Origin: Robiginitomaculum sp.
GTDB taxonomy: Bacteria > Pseudomonadota > Alphaproteobacteria > Caulobacterales > Maricaulaceae
Reading direction: 5' to 3'
Assembly: GCA_021776635.1 (NCBI GenBank)
Contig: JAJFFN010000027.1
Span: 1 to 44,016, forward strand
Length of the DNA: 44,016 nucleotides
The notes under the pieces: model-generated
Told to the model about the DNA's origin: nothing
What the model saw: the letters and a program-made list of their open reading frames with translations, nothing else
Database searches by the model: none
Translations under genes and position numbers: made by a program
Shown: positions 1-8,989 of the stretch, piece after piece
Layout: each line of letters begins with the position of its first letter
Position numbering within the stretch: position 1 is the stretch's first letter

Positions 1-140
1 GAGAAAGGACAAAGAAGAAAACTATCGAACATCGGCGCTTGCAATACCGCAAAGCCGTAGCTTAATATCAATCAACAATAGATGAGCAAACTCTCTCTTA
101 GTGCAGGCCTAAATCTGTGCCATTTTATATGAAGACGGAC

Positions 141-562
<422 letters not shown>

Positions 563-741
563 TTAAGAAGAGAAGAAGCGCTTTAGCACACCCCTTTCTC
601 TAGGCAAGAGAGTAATATACTATAGACAAGACGTTTGTTATGAAAAATATTGCTTCGGACCATTATTAATTCCAATGTGACATTTTTAACTTTTTTAGTT
701 GCTTTGTAGAGAGCGTAATAGAAATAAGAAAAGGCCTCCGT

Positions 742-1947
742 ATGAAAAGCATACCCATATATACGCCCCAGTTAAGCGGCAATGAGACCAAATTTGTACT
801 TGATTGCATGAAATCGGGTTGGATTTCATCGCGGGGCAAATATGTGGAGCTGTTTGAAGACGCGTTTTGTACATTCACAAAGTCCGAATTTTCTACAACT
901 GTATCGAATGGCACCGTCGCATTACACCTTGCCCTTTTGGCGCTTGGCGTCAAGGAAGGCGACGAGGTCATAGTGCCGACATTTACCTATATTGCCTCCG
1001 TAAATGCTATTCGGTATGTAGGCGCCACGCCGGTTTTTGTCGATTCTGAACCTGAATACTGGCAGGCGGACGTTGAAGACATTGCGCGAAAAATCAGCCC
1101 AAAAACCAAAGCTATATTAGCCGTACACTTATATGGGCATATGGCAGATATGCCTGCAATAAATGCATTGGCTAAAAAACATAAGCTCTTTGTCATTGAA
1201 GATGCCGCAGAAGCATTTGGCAGCTATGTGAACGGGCAACATGCAGGCACATTTGGTGATATTGGAACGTTCAGTTTTTTTGCCAACAAAACCATTACGA
1301 CGGGGGAAGGCGGAATGGTGACAACGCAGTGCCCTAAGCTTGATGAAAAAATACGGCTTTTAAAAAATCACTACAGCTTGCCAGATAAAAAATATTGGCA
1401 CGACGAAATAGGCTATAACTACCGCATGACAAATATTTGCGCAGCTATTGGCCTTGCGCAATTGGAACAGGTTGAAAACATTTTAATAAAGAAAAACAAA
1501 ATTGCAGAAACATACCACCGAGGACTATCAGGAGCACCGGTGACGTTTCAAGGCACAAAGCCAGGGGCCGTCCATTCCCAGTGGATGGTGTCTTTGATTT
1601 TGCAAAATGAATATGCCGTAGATACGCAGATTGAAAAAGATACGACAATTAAAAGAGATGCGTTGATTGAATATTTGTCTGCTCGCAATATAGAAACCAG
1701 GCCAACATTTTACCCAGCGCACACCATGCCAATGTATAAAACATTCGTGGAGCGAAATAGTACGTATCCGGTTGCAAAAAAACTGGGGCAAAGAGGCATA
1801 AACCTTCCTAGCTATCCTGGGCTTACCCAAGACGATATTTTGCACATATGTGCTCAAATAAAAAACTTCTTCAAAGCTGGTTCAAAGACAAAGGTCCAAG
1901 ATAAAATACAGACCCAAAATAAAGTACAGGCAAATGCCCACATCTAA
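742..1947 (+). CDS. per: GDP-perosamine synthase (DegT/DnrJ/EryC1/StrS aminotransferase)
   Basis: PLP-dependent sugar aminotransferase of 401 residues, normally converting GDP-4-keto-6-deoxymannose plus glutamate to GDP-perosamine for O-antigen. The family architecture is complete: SNGTVALHLALLALG near 55-69, the cofactor-stacking block VIEDAAEAFG (151-160), and the Schiff-base lysine K183 in SFFANKTITTGEGG. The blocks YWHDEIGYNYRMTNICAAIGLAQLEQ and ETRPTFYPAHTMPMY closely match RfbE/Per from memory of that family rather than other StrS members. Its substrate would come from Gmd, whose only nearby gene is broken. The stop lies inside the next gene (14-bp overlap), indicating translational coupling. 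The lysine-rich C-terminal tail of about 20 residues looks unstructured. Function as a GDP-keto-sugar aminotransferase is confident; the exact sugar is inferred. Confidence 0.88.
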   Translation: MKSIPIYTPQLSGNETKFVLDCMKSGWISSRGKYVELFEDAFCTFTKSEFSTTVSNGTVALHLALLALGVKEGDEVIVPTFTYIASVNAIRYVGATPVFVDSEPEYWQADVEDIARKISPKTKAILAVHLYGHMADMPAINALAKKHKLFVIEDAAEAFGSYVNGQHAGTFGDIGTFSFFANKTITTGEGGMVTTQCPKLDEKIRLLKNHYSLPDKKYWHDEIGYNYRMTNICAAIGLAQLEQVENILIKKNKIAETYHRGLSGAPVTFQGTKPGAVHSQWMVSLILQNEYAVDTQIEKDTTIKRDALIEYLSARNIETRPTFYPAHTMPMYKTFVERNSTYPVAKKLGQRGINLPSYPGLTQDDILHICAQIKNFFKAGSKTKVQDKIQTQNKVQANAHI

Positions 1948-3844
1948 ACCCAAATACATTGCACCACTTAATGTTGGTATATGGTTGCCTTTGGGCCCTG
2001 GCACCCATTGGCGCGGCGAAGGCATTGCGCGCACCATAGAATTTATTATTAACGGCAACATTAAAAACGGACAGTTGGGTACAGATGTGGTCTATACGTT
2101 TTATTCGTCTATTGCTTTGTCTATTGATATTAAAAACAGCCTGGAAGAAACTATTGGTGAAGACATCAAACACATCCAATTTGCAACTGTAAAAACAGCA
2201 GATTATCATTGTTTAAAAACTATAAATATACTGTTTTCTCTCTTCGGTCTGATAAAGTTTCAAAAAAGAGAACCTGTACCTTTCAATTTGGCCAAGCTGG
2301 AAAAGATAAATTCAGCCCATGCGGTACGACGCTTTTATAGGGCAGGGAAAGCGCATAAGGCAGCTCGTTTTTTGGGATTAAAATTGCTCATTAACCAAGA
2401 CAATACAGATTACCAATTCCCCAAAAAAAAGAAGAAACGAGATGTTTTTATAGCGTGGTTCACGCGGCAATCTAAGAAGAATAAGAACAGTGAACAATTG
2501 GGTGCACAAGCGCGGCCTTTTGAAGACTATAGATATGAAGAAAAATATGCACTTAAATATACCATGCCAGGTGCATTCATATTTATGAAGCTGGTACAGA
2601 TTTGTAATAAAATAATAGGTCTGCGGTATTTTTCAACCAAGGTCCGTGGTCTTTATTTTCGTCTAAGCCAAAGTTCAATCAACACGAAACTATTGCAATA
2701 CGCAATGTCTGATAAGCCAGCAGAGACGACCATAGACACATGGTGGGTGATTAACCCAAATGTTTACGGTGCAGAGTTTTTACCAGGCCCAAAGGTTGTC
2801 AATTTTTGGGATTTTGTAATTGGGGAGTACGGCTATTTTTGGCAAAAAACGGCGGTGGAAAACACATTTGCAAGAATAAAGCTCGTTTGCCACGCCGCAG
2901 ATGCCATCATTACGCAATCACATCATAACCGCGCATTAAAGCTGACCCCGATTTTAAATGTTGATGCAACTAAAACCAATATTGTGTATTTGTCATACCC
3001 CGACCATTACCCGCATTATGTACCGTTGTTTGAGCAGACGGGGGTGCGTACACGCCAATCACGCACGCAAGCAGCAAACACTATTCGCCACTATGTTGGC
3101 TGGCGTTTGTACCAAAGTTTTGGTGCAAAAGGCCGGGATATGAACAAATACGGCTTTATGATGGAGCGATTAAATTCATTTGCCTTTGAGGATAAAGCCT
3201 ATGCCATTGTTTCTACACAAGACAGGCCGTACAAAAACCTGGGCTTCATAGTCAATGCGTTTTTTGATGCAGTGAATAAAAAAGGTATTGATGCTTATCT
3301 AATATTAACAAGTGAAATTGATTTATCCAACAAGGATAGTGAGCTAACCAAAATCCTACTCAAGCAGCGCGCTATGCATAGAGTGTTTTCATTCCCTAGG
3401 GTACCCAACAAGGTGCACGCCGCGCTTTATCATTGTGCTGCACTGACAATCCATCCTTCCTATTCGGAAGGAGGTGTCGGCTCATATCCATTTGTTGAAG
3501 GCATGACCATGGGGTGTCCTGGCCTTGTTGCTATTGGTGATTATAGTCATGAAGGCCGCCGGCTTCATCCTAATTACGATGAACTTATGATCTCGCCTTA
3601 TCACAAAAAAGATGCGGTTAAAAAAATTGTGCAAGCGCTGAAAACCCCTGACAAACTGTATGGCGACCAAAAAGAAATATTTGACGCCCACGCCAAATGG
3701 AAATGGACAGATATTGCGTCTGCCTATCTCGCAATATTGCAAAATGCCAGCGGCAATGTGCACGCGACACCATTGCCCTTTCAAACCAATGAGAAGTCTC
3801 TGTTTTATGATATTCCTTTTTTGAAGCCAGAGACGAAACTATGA
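1934..3844 (+). CDS. large family-1-type (GT-B) glycosyltransferase
   Basis: 636-residue cytoplasmic glycosyltransferase. The C-terminal half (about 400-610) carries a GT1/GT4-like donor-binding domain: a STQDRPYKNLGFIVNAF strand-helix block, FPRVPNKVHAALYHCAALTIHPSYSEGG, and the acidic EGMTMGCP loop (the E-x7-E-like region of GT-B retaining enzymes). The N-terminal half has an opening typical of GT-B acceptor domains (GIWLPLGPGTHWRGEGIARTIEFII) but also a basic stretch near 155-175 and little else I recognise. It overlaps per by 14 bp and wzm by 4 bp (ATGA), so it belongs to the same transcription unit. It probably adds a perosamine or related residue to the exported polysaccharide. The exact donor and linkage cannot be read. 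Confidence 0.78.
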   Translation: MPTSKPKYIAPLNVGIWLPLGPGTHWRGEGIARTIEFIINGNIKNGQLGTDVVYTFYSSIALSIDIKNSLEETIGEDIKHIQFATVKTADYHCLKTINILFSLFGLIKFQKREPVPFNLAKLEKINSAHAVRRFYRAGKAHKAARFLGLKLLINQDNTDYQFPKKKKKRDVFIAWFTRQSKKNKNSEQLGAQARPFEDYRYEEKYALKYTMPGAFIFMKLVQICNKIIGLRYFSTKVRGLYFRLSQSSINTKLLQYAMSDKPAETTIDTWWVINPNVYGAEFLPGPKVVNFWDFVIGEYGYFWQKTAVENTFARIKLVCHAADAIITQSHHNRALKLTPILNVDATKTNIVYLSYPDHYPHYVPLFEQTGVRTRQSRTQAANTIRHYVGWRLYQSFGAKGRDMNKYGFMMERLNSFAFEDKAYAIVSTQDRPYKNLGFIVNAFFDAVNKKGIDAYLILTSEIDLSNKDSELTKILLKQRAMHRVFSFPRVPNKVHAALYHCAALTIHPSYSEGGVGSYPFVEGMTMGCPGLVAIGDYSHEGRRLHPNYDELMISPYHKKDAVKKIVQALKTPDKLYGDQKEIFDAHAKWKWTDIASAYLAILQNASGNVHATPLPFQTNEKSLFYDIPFLKPETKL

Positions 3845-4641
3845 GTATTTTTGGGCAGTACAAAGCGGGTTTGCGCGATTTTCAAGCGGGCGCCAAAAGC
3901 TGGCGAATTGCACATTTATTGGGTTATTCTTTACTGCGACAACGGTATTCTCGCTCCCGGCTGGGCCAATTATGGCTTTCGCTCTCTACAGCTATAACCG
4001 TCATAGCTTTTGGACTTGTTTGGTCACTTCTTTGGAATCAGCCAATTAAAGTGTTCTTGCCCTATATTGCCATTACCCACATTGTTTGGGGGCTTATTAC
4101 GGCTTCTTTACAAGATGCAACAACTTCTCTGAGTGCAAATGGGGCTCTGTTTGGCAATCAAGAAACTTCTTTCGCCACAGTCATTTATTCCCTTGTGTAT
4201 AGGCAGTTGATTGTCTTTGCGCATAATATTATTATTATAATAGGGATGTGGGTATATTTTAAACCGCCCTTGAATTTGACTTTAATATATTTTGTGCCCG
4301 GCTTGTTGCTTACGGTTTTGGCCTGTGTTTTTACGGCTTATCTCATTGCGCTTATTGCCACGAGGTTTCGTGATGTTGTGCAACTTATTATCAATGTGAT
4401 ACAAATTGCTTATTTGGTAACACCGGTAATGTGGATGCCGGAATTTATGCCAAAATCATATAATTGGCTTTTAACATTTAACCCTTTTGCGGTTTTTCTT
4501 TCTCTGACAAGGGATCCTCTACTAGGCCGCGCGGTGCCTGAAAACTATTGGTTGATTGCGTGTGGGATAACCTTAACTTTGGCGATTATTACACCCTATT
4601 TGGTTGGTCGGTATTCTAAACGTATAATGTTTTGGGTTTAA
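3841..4641 (+). CDS. wzm: polysaccharide ABC exporter, permease subunit
   Basis: 266-residue integral membrane protein of the ABC-2 family. An amphipathic N-terminus with a basic patch (LLRQRYSRSRLGQLWL) is followed by about six hydrophobic segments (near 40-60, 68-85, 115-135, 145-172, 180-197 and 236-255). This is the layout of Wzm/KpsM/RfbA-type permeases that carry undecaprenyl-linked polysaccharide across the inner membrane. It starts in the ATGA overlap with the glycosyltransferase stop and is followed after one base by its ATPase partner, so the two are co-translated. The symbol reflects context; sequence alone cannot separate O-antigen (Wzm) from capsule (KpsM) permeases. Confidence 0.85.
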   Translation: MSIFGQYKAGLRDFQAGAKSWRIAHLLGYSLLRQRYSRSRLGQLWLSLSTAITVIAFGLVWSLLWNQPIKVFLPYIAITHIVWGLITASLQDATTSLSANGALFGNQETSFATVIYSLVYRQLIVFAHNIIIIIGMWVYFKPPLNLTLIYFVPGLLLTVLACVFTAYLIALIATRFRDVVQLIINVIQIAYLVTPVMWMPEFMPKSYNWLLTFNPFAVFLSLTRDPLLGRAVPENYWLIACGITLTLAIITPYLVGRYSKRIMFWV

Positions 4642-4642
4642 T

Positions 4643-5386
4643 ATGGCGGATATAGAGTTAAAAAATGTTGACCTTGTATTCCCAGTTTATAATGCCCGTG
4701 CGCGGTCATTGCGGGCACATGTATTAGAGCAATTGGGAGGCGTGCTAAAGCCACAAAAAAAACACGTCACGGTTCAAGCGCTTTGCGGCATAAACATGAA
4801 GCTTAGGGACGGCGACAGGGTCGGCTTAATCGGCCATAACGGCGCTGGAAAAACAACATTATTACGTGTACTATCGCGAATTTATCCGCCTTCTTCGGGC
4901 ACAGCTACAATTAGAGGGTCTATTTCATCTCTAACCAATATTACACTGGGCATGGACCCGGAGGCAACGGGCTATGATAACATCTTGTTTCGGCTCATAT
5001 TTCTCGGACTGAGTTTTTCTGAGGCAAAGTCTAAAATTAAAGAAGTTGCAGAGTTTTCTGGCTTGGGTGATTATTTGCATCTGCCCTTGCGAACATATTC
5101 TACGGGAATGGCTTTAAGGCTAGCATTTGCATCGGGGACAAGTATCGTTCCTGATATTCTTGTATTGGACGAAATGATTGGCGCGGGAGACGCAACATTT
5201 CGCGAAAAATCATTGCGCCGGATTGAAAACACTTTGGACGCGGCCAAAATACTAGTTTTAGCGTCCCATGATTTGCTGTTGTTGGAAATGTATTGTGACC
5301 AAATTATTTGGCTCGACAAAGGAAAAATAAAGAAGAGGGGGCCAACAGCGAAAGTTTTGACTGCTTACAGGGAAGCCTTAAGTTAA
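4643..5386 (+). CDS. wzt: polysaccharide ABC exporter, ATP-binding subunit (short Wzt/KpsT type)
   Basis: 247-residue ABC ATPase energising the adjacent permease. Walker A is GHNGAGKTT (64-72), the signature is YSTGM (152-156) and Walker B is LVLDE (173-177), followed by the H-loop in ASHD. The N-terminal extension before the Rossmann strand is typical of Wzt/TagH-type transporters. The protein ends soon after the nucleotide-binding domain (AYREALS), so it lacks the roughly 150-residue carbohydrate-binding C-terminal domain found in Wzt proteins that recognise a capped chain. Export here is therefore expected to follow the KpsT/RfbB(short)-like mode, without a terminal-cap check. It is the last gene of the operon. 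Confidence 0.85.
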   Translation: MADIELKNVDLVFPVYNARARSLRAHVLEQLGGVLKPQKKHVTVQALCGINMKLRDGDRVGLIGHNGAGKTTLLRVLSRIYPPSSGTATIRGSISSLTNITLGMDPEATGYDNILFRLIFLGLSFSEAKSKIKEVAEFSGLGDYLHLPLRTYSTGMALRLAFASGTSIVPDILVLDEMIGAGDATFREKSLRRIENTLDAAKILVLASHDLLLLEMYCDQIIWLDKGKIKKRGPTAKVLTAYREALS

Positions 5387-5482
5387 AACCCTCACCTGCG
5401 CATTAAAAAAACCTATGTAAAGCATGGCAAATGCGTATAAGACACCAGACACAATAAAACGAGTTTGTAATAGGAGGGTGAC

Positions 5483-6880
5483 ATGTCGAAAACGACTGCA
5501 ACGACCGAAGCTACGCCACTCCCTCGGGCTGACCTTGATATTGAACACGTAGATGCTCTGCACGAAGCTATTTTGGCTGGTAATGGCAATGTCATCCGTA
5601 GCCTGCTTGCCAATGAGCACCCCGCTGAGCTTGCAGACCGGTTTGAACAATTATCATCCGAAGCCAGATCCACCCTCATAGAGCTCGCGCCGGATTTGAT
5701 AAGCCCTTTGCTTTTGGCGGAGCTTGAAGATGAGGTTGTTGAGAACGTTTTACCATTATTGAAGCCAGAGCAAATTTCAAAAGCGATGGAAGAACTGGAT
5801 TCTGATGATGCGCTGCAAATATTCGAAGAACTTTCCAAAGAGCGCCGCGCCCAGGTTCTAGCCGATCTGTCGTCACAAGACCGCAAGGAAATAGAAGCCG
5901 GGTTTGCTTTTGACGAGGAAACGGCAGGCCGGTTAATGCAGCGCGAATTTGTAGCTGCACCTGACTTTTGGACGGTAAGACAAACCATAGAACATATGCG
6001 CACCCAAAGCGAGCTTGGCGGCGAAAATTTGCCAGACAAGTTTTTTGATATTTATATCATAGATACACATTTTCACCCTCTTGGCTATTTACCTTTATCA
6101 ACATTAATGCGCAGTGCGCCAGATTTGGTTCTTAAGGATATAATGGAGCGCAATTTAACGGTTATAGAGCCATCACTTGACCAAGAGGATGTTGCTTATC
6201 TTTTCGAAAAATTTGATCTGATTTCTGCCCCTGTTGTTGATGACGATGGGCGATTGAGCGGCATGATTACTGTCGACGACATTGTTGAAATCATTCAAGA
6301 CGAGCACACAGAAGACATGTTGGCGCTGGCCGGAGTGAACGAAGCTGGGCTTGTCGACACTGTCGCGAGTACAGTCACGGCGCGGGCACCTTGGCTTTTT
6401 GTAAATTTGTTGACAGCAATTGCGGCGTCATTCGTGATTTCATTGTTCAAAGAAGAGATAGAAAAACTAGTGGCACTTGCCGTCTTAATGCCAATTGTAG
6501 CTTCTATGGGCGGCAATACGGGCACGCAAGCGCTTACGGTTGCCATACGGGCATTAGCAACGCGAGACTTAACACCCGCAAACACCACAAGAGCCATTCG
6601 CAGAGAAGCGCTAGCCGCGATCGTAAACGGATTAATATTTGCGGCTGTTCTTGGCGGCATTACATTTGTTTGGTTTGGCAGCACGGCGCTGGCGGTTGTT
6701 ATTGCTGCGGCTTTGGTTTTCAACTTGTTTTGCGCTGGGTTGGCTGGTATTTTGGTGCCGCTTGGCTTTAAAAAGATCGGCGCTGACCCGGCTGTCGCTT
6801 CAACCGTATTTGTAACAACCGTGACCGATGTTGTAGGTTTTTTCGCGTTTTTAAGTCTAGCGGGGGCGTTTCTGCTGTAA
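5483..6880 (+). CDS. mgtE: magnesium transporter MgtE
   Basis: 465-residue Mg2+ channel. Domains in order: an N-terminal superhelical MgtE_N domain (about 20-150, with LANEHPAELADRFEQL and the repeated ALQIFEELSKERRAQVLADL block), two CBS domains (about 155-275, DLISAPVVDDDGRLSGMITVDDIVEII) and a five-helix transmembrane domain (about 300-465) with the conserved PIVASMGGNTGTQALTVAIRALA stretch that lines the pore. Length is normal for the family. A strong Shine-Dalgarno (TAGGAGG) sits about 7 bases before the ATG and fixes the start. It stands alone between the export operon and spmX. I see no M-box-like leader in the 96-bp upstream gap. Confidence 0.95.
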   Translation: MSKTTATTEATPLPRADLDIEHVDALHEAILAGNGNVIRSLLANEHPAELADRFEQLSSEARSTLIELAPDLISPLLLAELEDEVVENVLPLLKPEQISKAMEELDSDDALQIFEELSKERRAQVLADLSSQDRKEIEAGFAFDEETAGRLMQREFVAAPDFWTVRQTIEHMRTQSELGGENLPDKFFDIYIIDTHFHPLGYLPLSTLMRSAPDLVLKDIMERNLTVIEPSLDQEDVAYLFEKFDLISAPVVDDDGRLSGMITVDDIVEIIQDEHTEDMLALAGVNEAGLVDTVASTVTARAPWLFVNLLTAIAASFVISLFKEEIEKLVALAVLMPIVASMGGNTGTQALTVAIRALATRDLTPANTTRAIRREALAAIVNGLIFAAVLGGITFVWFGSTALAVVIAAALVFNLFCAGLAGILVPLGFKKIGADPAVASTVFVTTVTDVVGFFAFLSLAGAFLL

Positions 6881-6960
6881 TAATTTCTCGTATTTAGGGA
6901 AAGTGGTATAGAATTTGCTCTTGTAAGATACTATAAATTTCGTATTGTTTTGGAGCAATT

Positions 6961-8472
6961 ATGGCACATAAGTATAACATTTCTGATGAAGGTCTTGAAC
7001 TCATCAAAGCTTATGAGGGGTTTCGGCCGGTCGAGACGGTCTTGGTTTCTGGCCAAAAAGTCATAGGTTACGGACATCCATATTTACTTGGTGAGGCTTC
7101 ACTGTTAACGCAGAAAAAGGCTGAAGACATACTTAAGGTCGATTTAAAACCCATTGAAAAGGCCATTAATTACAGTGTTCACGCGCCTCTGTCACAAGGT
7201 CAATTTGACGCCTTGGCATCCCTGGCTTTTAATATTGGTATTGATGCCTTCTCTGAATCCAGTGTTTTGCACCATTTAAACAATGGGCAACCCCTTGCTG
7301 CGGCTGCGGGGTTTGATGAGTGGCGCAAAAGCATTGTTGCTGAAAAGACCTATATTATTGATGCGTTGGTGCGGCGGCGGACGGCTGAGAAAGCCTTGTT
7401 TTTAAAACCTGAAACAGGAATTGTTTCTGCGCCCCGGTATGAAGTGCCGGCCATGCACGACGACACAGTTATGTCAGGCGAGGAAGATATAGAGGTCTTT
7501 AGCGGATCAGATGTGGAGGGCTTTGTAGAGCAGGCGCCCTATGAAGAAACACCCATCCAAGAAGTACCAATCCAAGAAACACCAATCCAAGAAAAAGCAG
7601 ACAAAGATTTTGCCCCTGCGGCTCTACTGCTCAGTGAACAAGTCGCCGACCCAAAGATCTATGCCGATGTTGCGGATGAGGTGCCAGAAGCGGATATTGC
7701 GCCAGACGAGGACATTGCTGAAGACTGCACTAACAATATCGATGGTAATGAGGGAACTGAAAAGACTATAATTGAAACCGATATAGAGCACGAAGATGCA
7801 CCTGCAGAAGAAGTGGCTGTCCAGGAAAACCCAGAACAGGAAAACGCCGAAACAGAAGAAGAATTATCGCCCATAGCGATTGCGGCGGCGGATGTGAGCG
7901 AGCGGCTGGACAATTTGATGGATGAGCAAGAGGAAGAAGTTGAGCAGAGAGTTGAAACTGCAGAATTGGTTGCAAATAACGACGCTGCGCCGGTTGAAAG
8001 CGCCCTCCAAGAAACACAAGACATAGTGGAGGAAACGGAAGAGGCAGCGCCAACAGCAGAACCAGAAATTGAAATCGTTGAACCCGATACCTTTGTAGCT
8101 GAAACCGCCAACCAAGAAACGACCTATCAAGAAACCACCATCCAAGAAGCTATACACCAAGAAACAGAAGAAATAAATGACCTTGAAGCAGAAGCAGAAG
8201 CAGAAGCAGAAGCAGAAACCAAGAGCGGTGCTTTCAGCCAAAGAAAAGCAAAAAAGAAAAAACTAAAAGGCACAGGCGCTTTTTGGACGGCATTAATTGT
8301 TGGCCTGTCCTTGATCGGCGGCAGTTTGTGGAAAATGAAATTTTCACCGGCGACCAATTTGGGCGAAATCGGTGCTTTTTTAGCGCCGATTGTCCTTTTG
8401 GTAGGCGCAATGATGATTATGGGCGGCATGCTCTTTATGGTCAAAGCACAATTGCGGGAACAGGCTGGATAA
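6961..8472 (+). CDS. spmX: SpmX-like polarity protein (GH24 lysozyme-like domain, acidic linker, two membrane segments)
   Basis: 503 residues. The N-terminal domain (1-150) is a phage-lysozyme (GH24) fold: GLELIKAYEGF with the catalytic-position E19, IGYGHP (35-40), and LSQGQFDALASLAFNIG. Residues about 160-420 form an unstructured Glu-rich linker with repeated (P/Y/T)IQE(T/V) units and an (EA)n run. A basic patch (KAKKKKLKG) precedes two hydrophobic segments near 441-459 and 472-494. This exact architecture is that of SpmX, which in Caulobacter recruits the kinase DivJ to the stalked pole and in Asticcacaulis sets stalk position. The family is known to be a co-opted, detoxified phage lysin. 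Here the usual lysozyme Asp is absent and the Thr position is V34 (KVIGYGH), fitting a non-lytic role. A GGAG-type ribosome site precedes the ATG. Identification rests on architecture; function in this organism is inferred. Confidence 0.82.
   Translation: MAHKYNISDEGLELIKAYEGFRPVETVLVSGQKVIGYGHPYLLGEASLLTQKKAEDILKVDLKPIEKAINYSVHAPLSQGQFDALASLAFNIGIDAFSESSVLHHLNNGQPLAAAAGFDEWRKSIVAEKTYIIDALVRRRTAEKALFLKPETGIVSAPRYEVPAMHDDTVMSGEEDIEVFSGSDVEGFVEQAPYEETPIQEVPIQETPIQEKADKDFAPAALLLSEQVADPKIYADVADEVPEADIAPDEDIAEDCTNNIDGNEGTEKTIIETDIEHEDAPAEEVAVQENPEQENAETEEELSPIAIAAADVSERLDNLMDEQEEEVEQRVETAELVANNDAAPVESALQETQDIVEETEEAAPTAEPEIEIVEPDTFVAETANQETTYQETTIQEAIHQETEEINDLEAEAEAEAEAETKSGAFSQRKAKKKKLKGTGAFWTALIVGLSLIGGSLWKMKFSPATNLGEIGAFLAPIVLLVGAMMIMGGMLFMVKAQLREQAG
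7551..7595 (+). repeat. three 15-bp tandem repeats inside spmX
   Basis: Three consecutive 15-bp units (consensus ACCAATCCAAGAAAC, first unit slightly diverged) encode PIQEV-PIQET-PIQEK in the acidic linker. A related but less regular set of QET-containing units recurs at about 8109-8167. In-frame units mean copy-number change would lengthen or shorten the linker without breaking the gene. Confidence 0.85.
8185..8214 (+). repeat. five 6-bp GAAGCA repeats inside spmX
   Basis: Five perfect tandem copies of GAAGCA encode an (EA)5 run near the end of the acidic linker, just before the basic patch and membrane segments. It is a simple, slippage-prone, in-frame tract. Confidence 0.9.
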
Positions 8473-8530
8473 AATAGCATTTATCAAGAACGGCTCTTTC
8501 CTATTCTAAGCCAATTTGTTAATATGTGCT

Positions 8531-8989
8531 ATGACTGTGCACATGATAAAATTGTCCGTTGGGTCAACTTCGGTAGACGGCTTGGCGGCCTACCAGCGTA
8601 ACTTAGCCCAAAGGCGCGGGCAAGAAGGCCTGCCAGCGTTTGCAGATCATATTACCCGTATGTTTCCCAAGCAAAAATCTGAAGTTCTGAGCGGCGGCTC
8701 AATTTACTGGGTAATCAAGGGTGTGATCCAATGCCGAAATACCATTGTTGAGCTTACACAAACCCACACCCAAGATGGTCGCAAGGCATGCCGAATTGTA
8801 TTGGCGGGCGAATTAATACCTGTCGTGCCGACACCAAAACGGGCCTTTCAGGGTTGGCGGTACCTTAAACCAGAAGACGCTCCTAAAGACATTTCAGAAG
8901 CGACCGAGGGAGATTTGTCGCGCCACGGCAGTGCAAAAAGCTTACCGCATCACTTACGAGCCAAATTGGTGGAGTTAGGGGTCTGGTGA
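8531..8989 (+). CDS. DUF1489 family protein
   Basis: 152-residue soluble protein starting MTVHMIKLSVGSTSVDGL. I recognise it as the alphaproteobacterial DUF1489 family from the N-terminal IKL.VG..SV..L block, the central IYWVIKGVIQCRN and the GELIPVVPTPKRAFQGWRYL segment. No catalytic motif is evident and the family has no established function. The open frame extends to a TTG at 8516, but the ATG at 8531 matches the family N-terminus better; ATG 8543 is also possible. Its stop overlaps the convergent FkbM gene by 15 bp. Confidence 0.8.
   Translation: MTVHMIKLSVGSTSVDGLAAYQRNLAQRRGQEGLPAFADHITRMFPKQKSEVLSGGSIYWVIKGVIQCRNTIVELTQTHTQDGRKACRIVLAGELIPVVPTPKRAFQGWRYLKPEDAPKDISEATEGDLSRHGSAKSLPHHLRAKLVELGVW

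Noticed and set aside
3..65. Possible C-terminus of a plus-strand gene running in from the left
   Set aside because: Only about 20 codons with no recognisable motif; noted in the gmd entry but not called.
5387..5482. Mg2+-sensing riboswitch before mgtE
   Set aside because: The 96-bp gap is too short and shows no M-box-like helices.
7659..8111. Minus-strand open frame opposite spmX
   Set aside because: Ser/Ala-rich translation of the complement of the acidic linker; no start context or homology.
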